A stretch of 64,000 nt of DNA from Berberis thunbergii (lineage: Eukaryota > Streptophyta > Magnoliopsida > Ranunculales > Berberidaceae): the NCBI GenBank assembly GCA_003290165.1, contig QNQO01005802.1, forward strand, positions 1 to 64,000, read 5' to 3'. Below the pieces are notes generated by a model. That model was not told where the DNA came from. It worked only from the letters and a program-made list of their open reading frames with translations, and ran no database searches. Shown in pieces: positions 47,722-59,260 of the stretch. Positions within the stretch are counted from its first letter, which is position 1, and every line of letters starts with the position of its first letter. Position numbers and translations under genes: made by a program.

Positions 47722-48707
47722 TCACTTTTTCGCCTTCCTTGCTGGAGCTTTCCGGGAAGGCTTCGTTGGCGTCTTCACGGCTTTCTTCCCTGCAGCTGTC
47801 TTCGCTTGGGAAGGCTTTGCAGTTGGAGCCTTCTTCGCAGCTGGAGCTGCCTTAGCCGTTGGCTTCACAGGCGCCGCTTTCTTCCCGGGCGAAGTACGGG
47901 TAGATGTTCTCGATGCCTTCGCCACTGGCTTCGCCTTTGCCTTCGGCTTCGGCTTGGTTACTGCAGCCTTTGTTTTTGCAGCCGGTTTCGCCTTCGCTGC
48001 GACTTTGATCTTAACAGGTGCAGCTTTCGGCTTAGCCGCCGCTGCTTTTGGCTTAGTAGCAGGCTTCGCCTTAGCCGCAGCTGGTGTAGGCTTCGACTTT
48101 GCAGCCGTCTTCGCCTTGGCTGCAGGTGCTTTGGCTTTCGTCTTTGCCGCTGCTGTAGCCTTCGGCTTGGCTGCCGCCGTCTTGGCCTTTGGCTTCGCAG
48201 CGGCTGGCTTAGGCGCAGTTACTCTGGTGGGTGGAAGCTTAAACGAGCCCTTCACCTTGACAATCTTCTCCGCCGCTGTGAGCTTCCTCAACTGAAGAAG
48301 CAAAAGCTTCTTGAAGTTGGGTGGAAGGACAGCCTTGTGCTTCTCTTCGATGAATTTGGCGATCGCGTACTGGCTCGAACCAGTCCTCTCCTTCAACGAC
48401 GCAATTGCATCCTTCACCATCTACGTTTCCCAACCAAACCACAACTCAATCAATACACAAACAACAAGAACAAATCGATCTAAAAGAAAAATCAAGATTC
48501 AGTTGAAAAACCAACCTCGTAGTAAGGAGGATGAGCAGGTGAAGTCCTCGGCTTGGCAGATCGAGTCACCTTCGCCTTGGGTTCCTTGGCTACCTTCGCC
48601 TTCTTCGCCTTTCCACCCTTGGTTACAGCCTTCTCTTTAACTGGATCTGCTGGTGTTGGATCCAAACTAGGCTCAACAGACACGACTGGCTCTTCAGCGT
48701 TCGACAT
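47722..48707 (-). CDS. Linker histone H1, two exons
   Basis: Linker histone H1 binds DNA at the nucleosome entry/exit point and compacts chromatin. Exon 1 is 48707-48516 (64 codons), beginning MSNAEEPVVSVEPSLDPTPA, then a short Lys/Ala stretch and SPAHPPYYE. Exon 2 is 48420-47722, beginning MVKDAIASLKERTGSSQYAI. The 95-bp intron is GT-AG (GTTGGT...CGTAG). The winged-helix globular domain covers about residues 55-128, with KHKAVLPPNFKKLLLLQLRK and KGSFKLPP. The long C-terminal tail is Lys/Ala/Pro-rich with PKPKAKAK-like repeats and ends PARKAKK. Predicted length is 296 residues, usual for plant H1. No stop or frameshift was found. The start was chosen at MSNAEE, not seven codons upstream at an in-frame ATG, because plant H1 proteins begin like this; the upstream one is possible. 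Confidence 0.95.
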
Positions 48708-48812
48708 CACAAACAAGTAACAGAAGTACAAGAAAATGAATTCAAGTTCGAGTTCGAGTTCGAGTTCGAAATTCGGAACTCTTTCGCAAGTAGAGAGAGA
48801 CGAAGAAGAGAG

Positions 48813-48880
48813 AGATTAAATACTCACTGGTATTGAAAAGACGAACGCTGATTCGTCAGTCGCCCTATTACTCGGATCCG
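48813..48880 (-). promoter_or_regulatory. Histone H1 core promoter: TATA-like box and histone-octamer-like motif
   Basis: On the minus strand, TATTTAA (48815-48821) lies about 110 bases upstream of the start codon. GGCGGATCC (near 48870-48880) differs by one base from the plant histone octamer CGCGGATC. Spacing between the two (~55 bases) is plausible. Functional status is inferred. Confidence 0.45.
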
Positions 48881-49681
48881 CCTCACTCTTAATTTTGAAT
48901 GTGGGCCTTTAGATTATCTGCTATCAACGGCTAAGACACCACATCTTTGGAGGTTTTGGATGAGGTAGTAAATGAGTGGAACATTTCCATTAGCTTAGGA
49001 TTCTTCTGGTGTGCTTCTTACCTCGATTTCTTTCGCCATAACTCCAGTTTTACTCAATGGATTTTAATGAGGTTTAAATTTTCAGAAAGCTCAGGACTTA
49101 AGCTTTCTAACGAGTATTTTTTCGGCTTGTTTGGTTTAGTCCTTAGGGAGAAATTTGGTTACAAAGCTGAGTGGGTCTATGCGAAGGTTTTGTGTGTGTT
49201 TCATCAAGTATTTGAGGTTTTCCAGAGAATGCTTGCTGTATAATTTGGTTTTCTCGATTAAATGTGAATGATCACTAATTGTGGATTCTATTGGTTCAAG
49301 AATCGTGAAAATTGGACGAGAAATGGATGTGGAATTGTTGCTCAAAAGACAATCGAAGATGAACACATTCACATAAATTGCGAAAACATGTTACATGCAA
49401 TGTAACATTGCAATTCTTTTTATCTGATTAGTGATTGATTGATTGAATAAGTCGTGGTTTATGGATTAACATGAGATTCACTCATTTAGAGCTTGAATTG
49501 TGAAAATTTTATGATGTTATTGACTTTGTAAGATAGTGATTTAATTAGAACAAGTATTTACTTATTGTGTCATTGACATTTAAATAGGTGTTCAAATTTA
49601 TTGCGAAAGCATCTACCAACACTAAATTGAAGTTCAAACTAAGATATTAACTTTTAACATCGCATTTGTTGTTTTATGACG
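48881..49681. other. Intergenic, nothing recognised
   Basis: Sequence upstream of H1. A plus-strand frame at 48947-49243 has no recognised domain and no splice support. Confidence 0.4.
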
Positions 49682-49689
49682 GTATATTG

Positions 49690-51598
49690 TAGGGGTGGGC
49701 ATCTCATCCCGCGACCTCGATCTTGTTTCATTCCGTCCCGATTTTTTTGATCTTATAAAATCAATCTCATCCCGTCCCGTCCTATTCTAGAATGGGATGG
49801 AGATTTTCAATCCTGCCAATCTCATCCCGTCCAGAACTAATTTTTTAATATTTAATAATAATAATAATTTTAATATTTTTATTTATATATTTATTTTAGG
49901 ATTGTAATTTTTTATGCCCATATAAATTCACTGGTGGAGATAGCAATTCATTTTTTCAATGTGTCTCTCACTTACGCATCTCTAGACTAATCTCTTAGTT
50001 CTTAATCATCATATCATTAAGTATTTAATGTATTTTCTTTTCTCATTCATTCAATTAGGGTTCCTAAAGAATAGCAACAAACTAACAAAGGGTAGAGAAG
50101 AGATTCAAGAAGAACAACAAAGGGAAGAGAAGAGATTCAAGAGAAGAGAAAAATAAAAACAAAAACAAAAACAAAAACAACACCACACCGACAGCAGGTT
50201 ATGCACACGGCAGTGACTCCTCCTCCCCCTCTTGTTTCTGCTTCGTCAACAACAACATCAGCGACAGCTACAAGCCTACAACTTCATTTGTAGAACTCGG
50301 CTTGAAGTTACAAGCCTACAACTCATCCACCGACTCCGTTCCTTACTCTGATTTTTCCCTATGTGGAGTCAGAGCACAACACCTCCTGTCAACTTCTTCT
50401 TATTCGATCCAACTTATCTTCAATCCAACTCCAAGCAAGCTCTCCTAATCTCACTCAACCTCGTTGGGACCAGATCCAACTTCCTCGACAAGTCGAAGAG
50501 CTCGTGATCCCAAAATCACGTCACCAAATCGAGCTTCTTCAACTCAAATCTTCAAAATGAGCTCTTGAATTGAGGATTCACCTCTCTGTTGCACAAATTC
50601 GTCAAGTTTTATAGGTAAGGTCTCGGTAGTTTCAGTTCATTTGAATTGCATTTTATAAAATCAATTTTTTAAGGGAGGATGACGACGACGTAATAAGGGA
50701 AACAATTTTTTCTTTTCAAAGAGTACTTAGAATAGTATGTATATATTGTGAACTTACAATGATGTAGATGTCATTCAGAAGGAGACCATAGAAAAACCAG
50801 ACAACTGCATCAACATAATGAATAGGGACAATAGAATGGCATGAACTCCGCACTCTTGGCAAATACGACTTTCCTCTGCAACATAATTTAACAAATGCAA
50901 TATATTATAATCAAGAAGTTTTTTTTAAAGTAAATGTAATACATTTGTAAGTGATTTATGAGGTTGTCATCATACCTCTTTTTTTTTTTTTTTGTATGAA
51001 CCTTTAGACTGATCAACCCCGTAAATATCGGGAATGGGATTTGATGATGATGAACCTTTATACTGATAAAAAATAAGAGCAAAAACTAGGATTCCAGAAA
51101 TCCCCAATTGGAAATTTGAACCTTAAACGCATATCCAAGGATGAAGAAATCATTGGTAAGTTCGAACTCTTCACTTACCTCAAGTTTTTAGATAGTTATA
51201 TTATGTTTTGATTTTTTTTTTTGTACGAGATATTTGATTTGTAATTTGTGAATGCTATGAGGTTTATGTCACTATCCCTTTGCGTTAACATAAAATTGTT
51301 ATTTGCTAACGTTGTTTATCTTTGTTATTGAGCAGAGTTAGATTATGTTGCAATGTGTTACACAGTTACAAAGTCAAATAATGTTAAATATTATGTTGCA
51401 ATTATGTTCCAGCAGAGTGTGGCTCCAGTTCCAACAGTAATTTATAGTTTATACCTATTAGATTTTCAAAAAACTTGATCAACAACTACAACATGCTGAT
51501 CTCGTCCCATCCTGATCCCATTTGGGATGGGATGAGGTCTATCCTGTCCAGATCCCGAATGAACGGGATGGGTTCATCTCATCCCGTGCCCACCCCTA
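49690..51598. mobile_element. Non-autonomous hAT element, 1.9 kb
   Basis: The ends are perfect short inverted repeats: TAGGGGTGGGCA on the left and TGCCCACCCCTA on the right. They are flanked by identical 8-bp duplications GTATATTG (49682-49689 and 51599-51606). Subterminal regions repeat CATCTCATCCCG and GGGATGGGAT in both orientations. The interior has a C/T-rich leader-like part (50100-50600) but no hAT transposase or dimerisation domain. The intact target duplication suggests a fairly recent insertion. Confidence 0.92.
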
Positions 51599-51606
51599 GT
51601 ATATTG

Positions 51607-52881
51607 GCATACGATATATTATATATACTTATATTCAATCATTGGGTGATGAACGAAATGACAAAAAACTAAAGCGCTTAAATTGTGTGTCCTCTGTTGA
51701 GATGCTAGCAATATTTGACAGTTGATCAATTACAAACATATATATAATATACTTTGAAATTGCATAACAATATAACATTACAAAAAAAATTGGATAAGAA
51801 TTACATGGGTTTTATAATATTTACCTCATTAAACATTTGCATTTTTGTTTTCTGCTTTGAAATCAGACCCATGGGACTAGAAAGTTCACAAGTAATCTTT
51901 TACGAACATAACCTAGATGGTTAAGAGATAACCACACCCAAAATAATAGTAAGTGGATCCTCTATATGTGTGAAAGTCTTACTGTAAATACTCTATCCAA
52001 CCTATCTGTCTTTATCATTGTTTTGTTTGAACTATTTCATATGATGTATCATAATGTTTATGCACGGGAAACCCTAAACTAAAATTAGTCACACCTTTGA
52101 TTATGAGATCCAAAAACTAAAATTGGAAACATAAACTCTATTTTGTATGTACCATGTCAAGTTATAATTTCAAAAAGTAAATAACTCAAAACTATATAGT
52201 GAAATTATTCTTGAAGTGTGGTGCAATTGAAATGTCCATATGGTGATGCAACATTGCTAACATTTTTTTTTTTCAAAAACTTCTATAAGTTTTTGTGATT
52301 CAGACTCAAGATACTTCAAGTTGAATATTGATCCATTATCTTTTATATTACAAAGACATTTAAGGCATGTTTGCCTCTAGGTTAGGCATTAACAGGGGCG
52401 GATCTATGTGTTAGGTAAGGGGGTCAATTGTCTCTAGGTTAGGCATTAAGAGTCATTTTAAGAACATATGGCTGTAAAATTAGACATATATATATATGTT
52501 ATTTGGCTAAACTATTAAGTAATATTGTATTAATTCATTTAGATGTATATGGAGTTTTTTTTTTTTCTTATTTCTCTAAGTATATTCTTAGAGGATTTCT
52601 ATAGATGTATACATGTAAAAAAAATCTCAAGATAATAGTCAAATATCTTCAAATATTTAATCCCCTCGAAAAGAGTTTATCGTGACTTGATTTTTAATTT
52701 TGGTCTCTGTACTAAAATTTGCCCCGAAACCGAAATGACATGGCCCAATAGGGAAATCCCAATTCACTGGGCCTTTTGATACAATCAAATAGATTGCCCC
52801 AAGGGCACATTCTAGGAGCCCAAACTATGTGATTGAATAAATCCTCCTCTATCTCTTGCGGGTCGAGGGCTCCTTCTCTTC

Positions 52882-52918
<37 letters not shown>

Positions 52919-53169
52919 TTCAAACTCCGATTCGTGTATAGATTTATTATAAGCAAAAAAAAAATGTTTGATCTTTAAGAAGATGAAAAACAATGCACCC
53001 CATTTTTAAGCATCATATGACCACATAAACACATTGTCCAGCGAAAGACGTGTACTACAAATTTACAGATGACAAGTAATAACGTTTTGTAAAATGTATT
53101 TAGCAACCAATGAGCTTAGTTAACTTATGTTCTTCATGTTCTTTCCTCCATATTGCCAACAATATTTGT
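51607..53169. other. Intergenic, no supported gene
   Basis: AT-rich. At 52375-52449 an 18-bp direct repeat CTCTAGGTTAGGCATTAA brackets a ~40-bp stretch beginning CAGGGGCGGATCTATG, which resembles a DNA-transposon terminus. A C homopolymer lies at 52883-52918. Confidence 0.4.
52883..52918. repeat. Poly(C) run of ~36
   Basis: An uninterrupted C homopolymer preceded by CTTCTCTTCT. Its exact length is uncertain in any assembly. Confidence 0.9.
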
Positions 53170-53411
53170 CAACTCCCTAGAGACCTCTTAGTGGTCATGA
53201 TATACTTATTCAGAATCCTAACATGAAGGGAGTTTTTATAACTAAGTCAGTCTATCAAACATTCCAAAATAAGCTTCTTAATCATTCTTTACCCTCCACT
53301 TCGATTCACCCAAATAAGAAAGTCATTTATATTTTAATTGTTTCTTTGAAAAGTCTGTAGAGGAATCCCCATCGAAGAAATCCTTGAAAGACACCACATC
53401 ACAATCGACAC
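53170..53411 (+). pseudogene. LINE ORF2 zinc-binding region, left part (split by the Ty3/gypsy element)
   Basis: The plus strand reads LIQNPNMKGVFITKSVYQTF, then, in a shifted frame, RGIPIEEILERHHITID. This is the start of the zf-RVT domain that ends plant LINE ORF2. It continues at 62655 after the inserted element. Confidence 0.65.
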
Positions 53412-53963
53412 TGATGCGTCAAAAAATTGTCCTCATTTGACTTGCAAAACAAACGTTAGAAATTCAATGACCACCTTTTTGGTGGCCGAAGGCACTCCGA
53501 TGCTTAAGTCAACAACTTTGTTTAAAGAATGAAGTAAATCTGAACAACACTCAGTTAAAGTTGCATACATGTGTTGAATGTTCCATTTACCTTTTATAAT
53601 GTCGCGGTTAATTCTCTGCATGACTTAAGCATGTGAGGCACAACGAAAGAAGATGTTTCTCGTAACAGTCTCCTCATTGATGGAGACGCGTCCTTGGAGG
53701 CGTAACCCCCTCCATGACTCTTTTTGGTGCAACATTCTTTTTCTTTATGAGATAACTCATGTCGGGCCTGGATTTGAGCTTTGATTCGTTCGAGTCTGGA
53801 TTCGGGCTTTGCTTATAGTGGGCCTTGTTTGGACATCTGTGATTGACTTTATTCTTTATTGGTTTTACGAGCTGGCTCAATAGACGGGACACCATATCCT
53901 CGTGATGGGTGTTATCTAATATGTGTATGGTCATGATGATCAGTCTATTTCGATGTATCATCA
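53412..53963 (-). repeat. 3' LTR of Tat-like element
   Basis: 552 bp. Direct repeat of 62113-62654, sharing CCACCTTTTTGGTGGCCGAA and ACTCAGTTAAAGTTGCATAC. Confidence 0.88.
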
Positions 53964-54050
53964 GCTACACCCCTCTTAGTTAGTGTGTGCGTTCATGTAT
54001 CCACTAACTTCATGGTGGTTGGTATCTCAATTGCATCTTTGCATTGAACT

Positions 54051-54704
54051 TGATGATACATAAAAATGGTTACACCCCTGAGTCGTACACGTGTCGTGAT
54101 AATCTCGAGGAAATACGAGCCCCAGCATCAGCCCAACACTGAACAGGCCCAAGCGGTTCTAAGCCCGCTCAATTCAGTTCGCCAGATGGACCCAGACTCT
54201 CACAGCACGCTAGGCCCACACGTCTCATAGTTGTCCTCAATACCCATGAGCCCTCCATAGGCAAGTATCTTGAGGATCTGCTTCAGACAGGCAACTAAAA
54301 CTGCTATTTGCTCCCAACTAGGAAGCAAACACCAGAGTATCTTCCACACAGAGAAACTCCTTTTTACGGAATTCTCTTAGATTGGGAACTATTTTCCGCA
54401 CATCTAGGAACGCAGAGCTAATAGGGAACTTCCCTCCTACAGCACGACTCTTAATTAGAGAGGATATCCATGAAGATCTCATCCCTAATCTACGCCTACG
54501 ATGGCCTGGTTAAACCATGACTCATTGCACTATAAATAAGACATGAGGTTGGTAAGCTAAGGTACGCTACAAATTCCTTGTTACATCATTACACCTTCCT
54601 CAGAGCCCTGTCTGACTTTAGCACCGGTGTGCCATCGGCCACCACAATGGTGGTCAGGTCAGCAGGAACCAGATCAGAATAGGGAGCAAAATATGACTGC
54701 ATCA
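54051..54704 (+). repeat. 5' LTR of nested element
   Basis: 654 bp. Contains CCTGAGTCGTACACGTGTCG near its start and CAGAGCCCTGTCTGACTTTA near its end. Confidence 0.88.
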
Positions 54705-55862
54705 GTTGGCTTCGTCCGTGGGGACTACCATGGGAGGAACGTTTGTCTCCAATTCAGCGAGCCTGGAAGAACTGGGCAAGGCAAAACCTTTCTTCCTCAG
54801 GCAACAAGCAACCACCCCATCAGCTGGTGAACCTGACACGGGTTGAGCACCATGAGAACACCGCTGTAGACTGCAGCATGAAACATTGCCTGACATTATG
54901 ACCTCCTCAATAGAAGTCAAAAGAAGCTCCTCTTCTATCCGCTTCTCATCCTCACTAAGAAACAGAATAGCAAACCTCGTTGAAAAGCAAAAAAATAATG
55001 TCAGAACCAGTATCACAAAAGGGACACACAAACGCGCATATCACGATATAGAAATATTCACAAAGATCAAACTGGAAGTATCGAAACACTTTACGACTCC
55101 CGAGCTTGAAATAACCAGAATCCGCCGAAGCAAAAAACCATTGCTTCCCCAAAAGTTGGCGCTGCTCGCCGCCAATCGCAGACAATGGGGACGATTTAAA
55201 CACACAGATACCCCTGAAATCCAGTCAAGCCTTAATCAGGTGATGGATCACCAATGAAGATAAATGAAGGCCAGCGTCATGAGCCCTCAGGATAATTGCG
55301 AGCAGTATTTTGAACCTGTTCAGCGCCATTTGAGCGGGACGCATTCAAAAATGAGTAAAGAAACGTCAGACGACATTTGGCGCTAGAAGCCGAAACCCGG
55401 ACTCGAACATGCATCGGTGCAAGCCTATGAACCCTTTAGAAGGCACAGTCAGACCCAAAATTCCAAACGCGGTAAATATTTGCAAATCTTTTGGTAGGCG
55501 GTACAAACTACGAAGTTAGATCAACTCATTTCTGTCGACCAAACTATCTTCAAAGAAGTTGACACAAGTAAGCGATAACGGGTTCTTACGAGAAGATTCA
55601 ATAGTGTTAGCCATTGGAAAATGGAACAAATACTACGGTTCGAAAAGACAGCGCGAATAACAATGAAGGAATCCTCGTAAAGACGGTGAATATTTATAGG
55701 GACGGCAAACTACACTTTCCCTTTTTGGGCAGTCACGTACCCATTAATGTCATACGCTGCTCAAAACGAATGCCTCAAGTCCAATCATCGTGATGGTACA
55801 ATGGCTTTTCAAAGAGTTAGTGGACCGACTTAACGCCCCACTAACTCGGGGGGGGGGATAGC

Positions 55863-56478
55863 TGATGATACATAAAAAGAGTCACACCCCTGAGCCGTAC
55901 ACGTGTCGTGATAATCTTGAGGAAATATGGGTCCCAACATCAGCCCAACACTGAACAAGCCCAAGAGGTTCTAAGCCCACTCAATTCAGTTTGCCAGGAA
56001 GACCCAGACTTTCACCACACGCTCGGCCCACACGTCTCACAGTTGTCCTCAATACATCTGTTATTTTCTCCCAACTAGGAAGCAAACACTATAGTATCTT
56101 CCACAAAGGGAAACTCCCTTCTACGGAATGTTCTTGGATTGGGAACTATCTCTTGCGTATCAAGTAACGCAAAGCTAATAGGAAACTTCTCTCTTACAAC
56201 ACGACTTTTAATTAGAAAGGGATCTCCACGAAGATATCCTCTCTAATCTATGCCTACGATGGCCTGGTTAAACCAGGACTCCTTGCACTATAACTAAGAC
56301 ATGAGGTTGGTAAGCTAAGGTACGCTACAAATGTCCTATTACATCATTACAACTTCCTCAGAGCCTTGTCTGACTTTAGCATCGAAATGCCATCAGCTAC
56401 CACAACGGTGGTTTATGGCTCACGAGTGCAAGTCAACAGGAACCAGATCAGAACAAGGAGCGAAAAACAACTGCATCA
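55863..56478 (+). repeat. 3' LTR of nested element
   Basis: 616 bp. Differs from the 5' LTR by one ~38-bp deletion near 56059, a ~16-bp insertion near 56416 and scattered substitutions. Confidence 0.88.
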
Positions 56479-56728
56479 GAACTTAATGTTGTTAGCAACT
56501 TTCGGTCGACCGATTATCTCAATTACTTCTTTATCTATTCGTATTTGCGCACACATTTTTTTGGAATTCCGCGCGTCATTATATCCCATACGTCGCCCCA
56601 TGAACAGTCGCTTCGTTGCTTGGCTGTATAAAGAGATCGTGTCAGTTTTATTTCCTTTTTTACGCCATTTTTGATACTAGGGTTGTTTCTTCTCTGTACC
56701 GTCTTCTTCCATCCTTTTTTGCCTAATC

Positions 56729-58793
56729 GTGTCTACTAGAAATTTATTGGTCGGTGAGCAGCTCGCTATCTGCAAAGCTCATTTTTCTTCGAATGAGGCT
56801 TCTCAGACAACCTTGGATACCGTCCATTCCAACAATTCATTTCCTTCCGACTTTGAGATCATTTGTCCTTATGAGAATGATAGTTTTTATCGTCCGAGGA
56901 AGGGATATATTGCATTGTACCTGCGTATGTTTCACATCGATTTTCAATTTCCAACTCCAGAGTTATTCTGGGCTTATTTAGATCTTCTAGGTATTCCTTC
57001 TACTCAGATGGGCCCGAACGGTTGGAGGTATCTCACTGATGACATGGTGAAGCACAATAGTTTATAAAACATGAATGAAGTTGAGCGGGCTATGCTAACT
57101 GAGAGGCAAACCGCAAAGATTGTTGCGCATTGTCCTTGTCGATGGTGGTAACGCTATTGTTGATGGGAAAGTGAGCTCGAATGTTACGAATCTCGATGCC
57201 CTTGTTCCACTGCTACCAGTTTGACTTTCAGGAAGAGAAAAGTATTGAGGTTTGTTAGCCCGTCGAAGCGGTTGTTCCTGAGTTCCAAAGAAGAAATGGC
57301 ATGTCGACTTTGTTCGTCATGTTTCTCTTTACTCAGGTTCCACTGATAGAAAACCTACGAGAGAGGATCACTTCTCTCTGTAAGAGGCGAAAGATAAGAA
57401 GTTGGCATTGGAGAGGAATGACAAAAAGACCATTCGTCCATTGGACGATGGCAAAAAAAAGACTCATCTCTGCTTATGGTAGTCTTGTCGTTGCTAAGTG
57501 TTCTGATGAGGATCCTAGGGCCATTGACGACAAGATGCTCCAACTGGCTATTGTCCAATCTAAGGAGCTTAGTAGTTGTGATCGAGTTCTCGAGACGCGG
57601 CCTTTTCATTCTCTTTTTCTTCCTGTTGACGATGGGGTAGAGGACTCACCTTCTACAACCCACTTAGGCTCCTTTGTTTTCATTGGGATTGTTACTCGTT
57701 ACACTTCTACTGTGGTTACTGCACAACGAAAGGGTAAAAATGGCTCTCCTATTTTTCATTCTTCATTCCCGACTGTCGGTAGTGGTTCCTCTGTGCTTCC
57801 GGATCCCCACATTCTTTATTCACAGATCGGCTGGAAGGAACCTACCTCCGAAGATATTCGAATCAAATCGGACATGAAGTTTTGTCAGTTTTCTCGGCTT
57901 GATATGCAGGATGGTGCGCGTAAGCTGATTAATGAATGGCACAGACAGTTAGTGGAGAGACCTTCGATGTCTGTGCTGGATCCGAGCCTTCATCTTGATG
58001 ATGGTCTTAGGCTTGTGATGGACACGATAACTCATCTTGCCTATAAAGGGGTGATGGGTTCGAGTCATCAAGCTTTTCATAATCTTGTGATTTCTCTGGA
58101 GAGGAAACTCGTTGTGCTGCTATTGGTGTTTTCCCATGTTCTTTATCAATATGACGCATTAAAATAGCGATGTTCGGAGTGGATCAAAGCAGCTGGGGTT
58201 GCTCAAGCCTCGTTGGTGGAGGTGGAGGGTGCGAGTGATTGGTTTGTGACCGAGCTTAAATCTTTAAGAGTTGAATTAGATGGTGTTCATGCACGCTTGC
58301 ATGATGTGGAAAAAGAGTTGTTCACCGAGAAGGCACTCCATAATGAGGTCATGCTTGCCATGATAGAGCATTCTAACAATCGCGACATTACTGAGAAAAT
58401 GGTGGAGTAATTAATGGCTTCACTTGATGAAGTCAAGGCTGATACCTCCGCGATGCTCACTACTATTGAGGGAAAACTTACAGCGGTTAGGAGTGAGCTT
58501 GCTTCTGTTAAGGATAAGCTTCATGTTATGGAGGTGGTGGATTAGTAACGGGTTGTCGATGGTCGAAATGAGCTTATGGATTATATTGAGGGTCTTGGTG
58601 TTAACTTGTCTCAATGTTGTCATTTGGTTTATCGGACCTTCGAGGATGAAGATGGTGTTGAAGACCCTTCGAGTGATCCAATGGCTGAAGAGCCACCGCC
58701 TTCTCCTCTTGAAGAGAGAGTCCCTTTCAGTGACTCGACTACTCCTTGTCCATTAGATGATGCTATTGATGATTCTAGGGATCCTCCTACTTG
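56729..58793 (+). pseudogene. Antisense extra ORF: 'putative gypsy-type transposon' family protein
   Basis: The first frame (56729-57067) starts MSTRNLLVGEQLAICKAHFS. It has the family core LYLRMFHIDFQFPTPELFWA, YLDLLGIPSTQMGPNGWRYL, typical of proteins annotated as putative gypsy-type transposon (Pfam Transposase_28). After a frameshift, 57301-58167 continues with a charged region and a conserved-looking helical part (ARKLINEWHRQLVERPSMSV). 58213-58410 is coiled-coil-like (LKSLRVELDGVHARLHDVEK), and 58576-58793 is an acidic Pro-rich end. It lies on the strand opposite gag, between the tandem array and the 3' LTR. Its role is unknown. Stops and shifts indicate it is broken here. Confidence 0.65.
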
Positions 58794-59260
58794 ACCTCCC
58801 ACTCCTTTACTTTCTTCCTTGAATGTAATAGAATAGTTTTTATGAACGAACATGAATTTCCTCATTTGTCTTTCTTTGTAGTTGTGGTTTATCTTGTTGA
58901 CTTCATTCGTGATACATGTGCCCTTTATAGGTCGTTCGTCATTTTCAAGATGATTTGTACTCCAACTTTGATTTTTACAGCTATATTTTGTTTTGTTGAT
59001 TTGAATTCTCCTATGCTTTGGTACGTCCATCTCAACCTCATGTTGGTTGTTTTGGAGCTTTTGCGAGAAAGTTGTTTTGTTTGCTTGTGTTCTATTTTGT
59101 TGATCTAGTGTTGGCTAATCTGAGGCTCTCTTGAGTTGTGTTAACTTGTTCCTTCATTGTTTGCCTTGCTGGCTTGATCCAAATGGAATTTGCCTATTTC
59201 GAGTTGGTTCGTTGATCTGGTTGACCCAAATCATTTTCTTTGAGTTTCTCTTCGTTTGTT

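Larger units (their letters stand above)
54051..56478 (+). mobile_element. Small non-coding LTR retrotransposon nested in the Tat-like element
   Basis: LTRs at 54051-54704 and 55863-56478 both start TGATGATACATAAAAA and end ACTGCATCA. They are flanked by identical GAACT (54046-54050 and 56479-56483). TTGGCTTCGTCCGTGGGGAC at 54706-54725 is the primer-site region and CGGGGGGGGGGATAGC at 55847-55862 the polypurine tract. The 1.16-kb interior has an open frame (54886-55257) without recognisable Gag or Pol. The second LTR lacks about 38 bases present in the first. It depends on another element's proteins for movement. Confidence 0.9.

Noticed and set aside
47656..48483. Long plus-strand open frames (275 aa, Arg/Leu/Cys-rich; 113 aa, Ala-rich) antisense to histone H1
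   Set aside because: They are shadows of the Lys/Ala-repeat coding sequence. The minus-strand H1 has domain, intron and tail support.
54886..55257. 123-aa frame in the nested LTR element as a Gag protein
   Set aside because: No Gag core or zinc knuckle. The position inside a short non-coding interior suggests chance.
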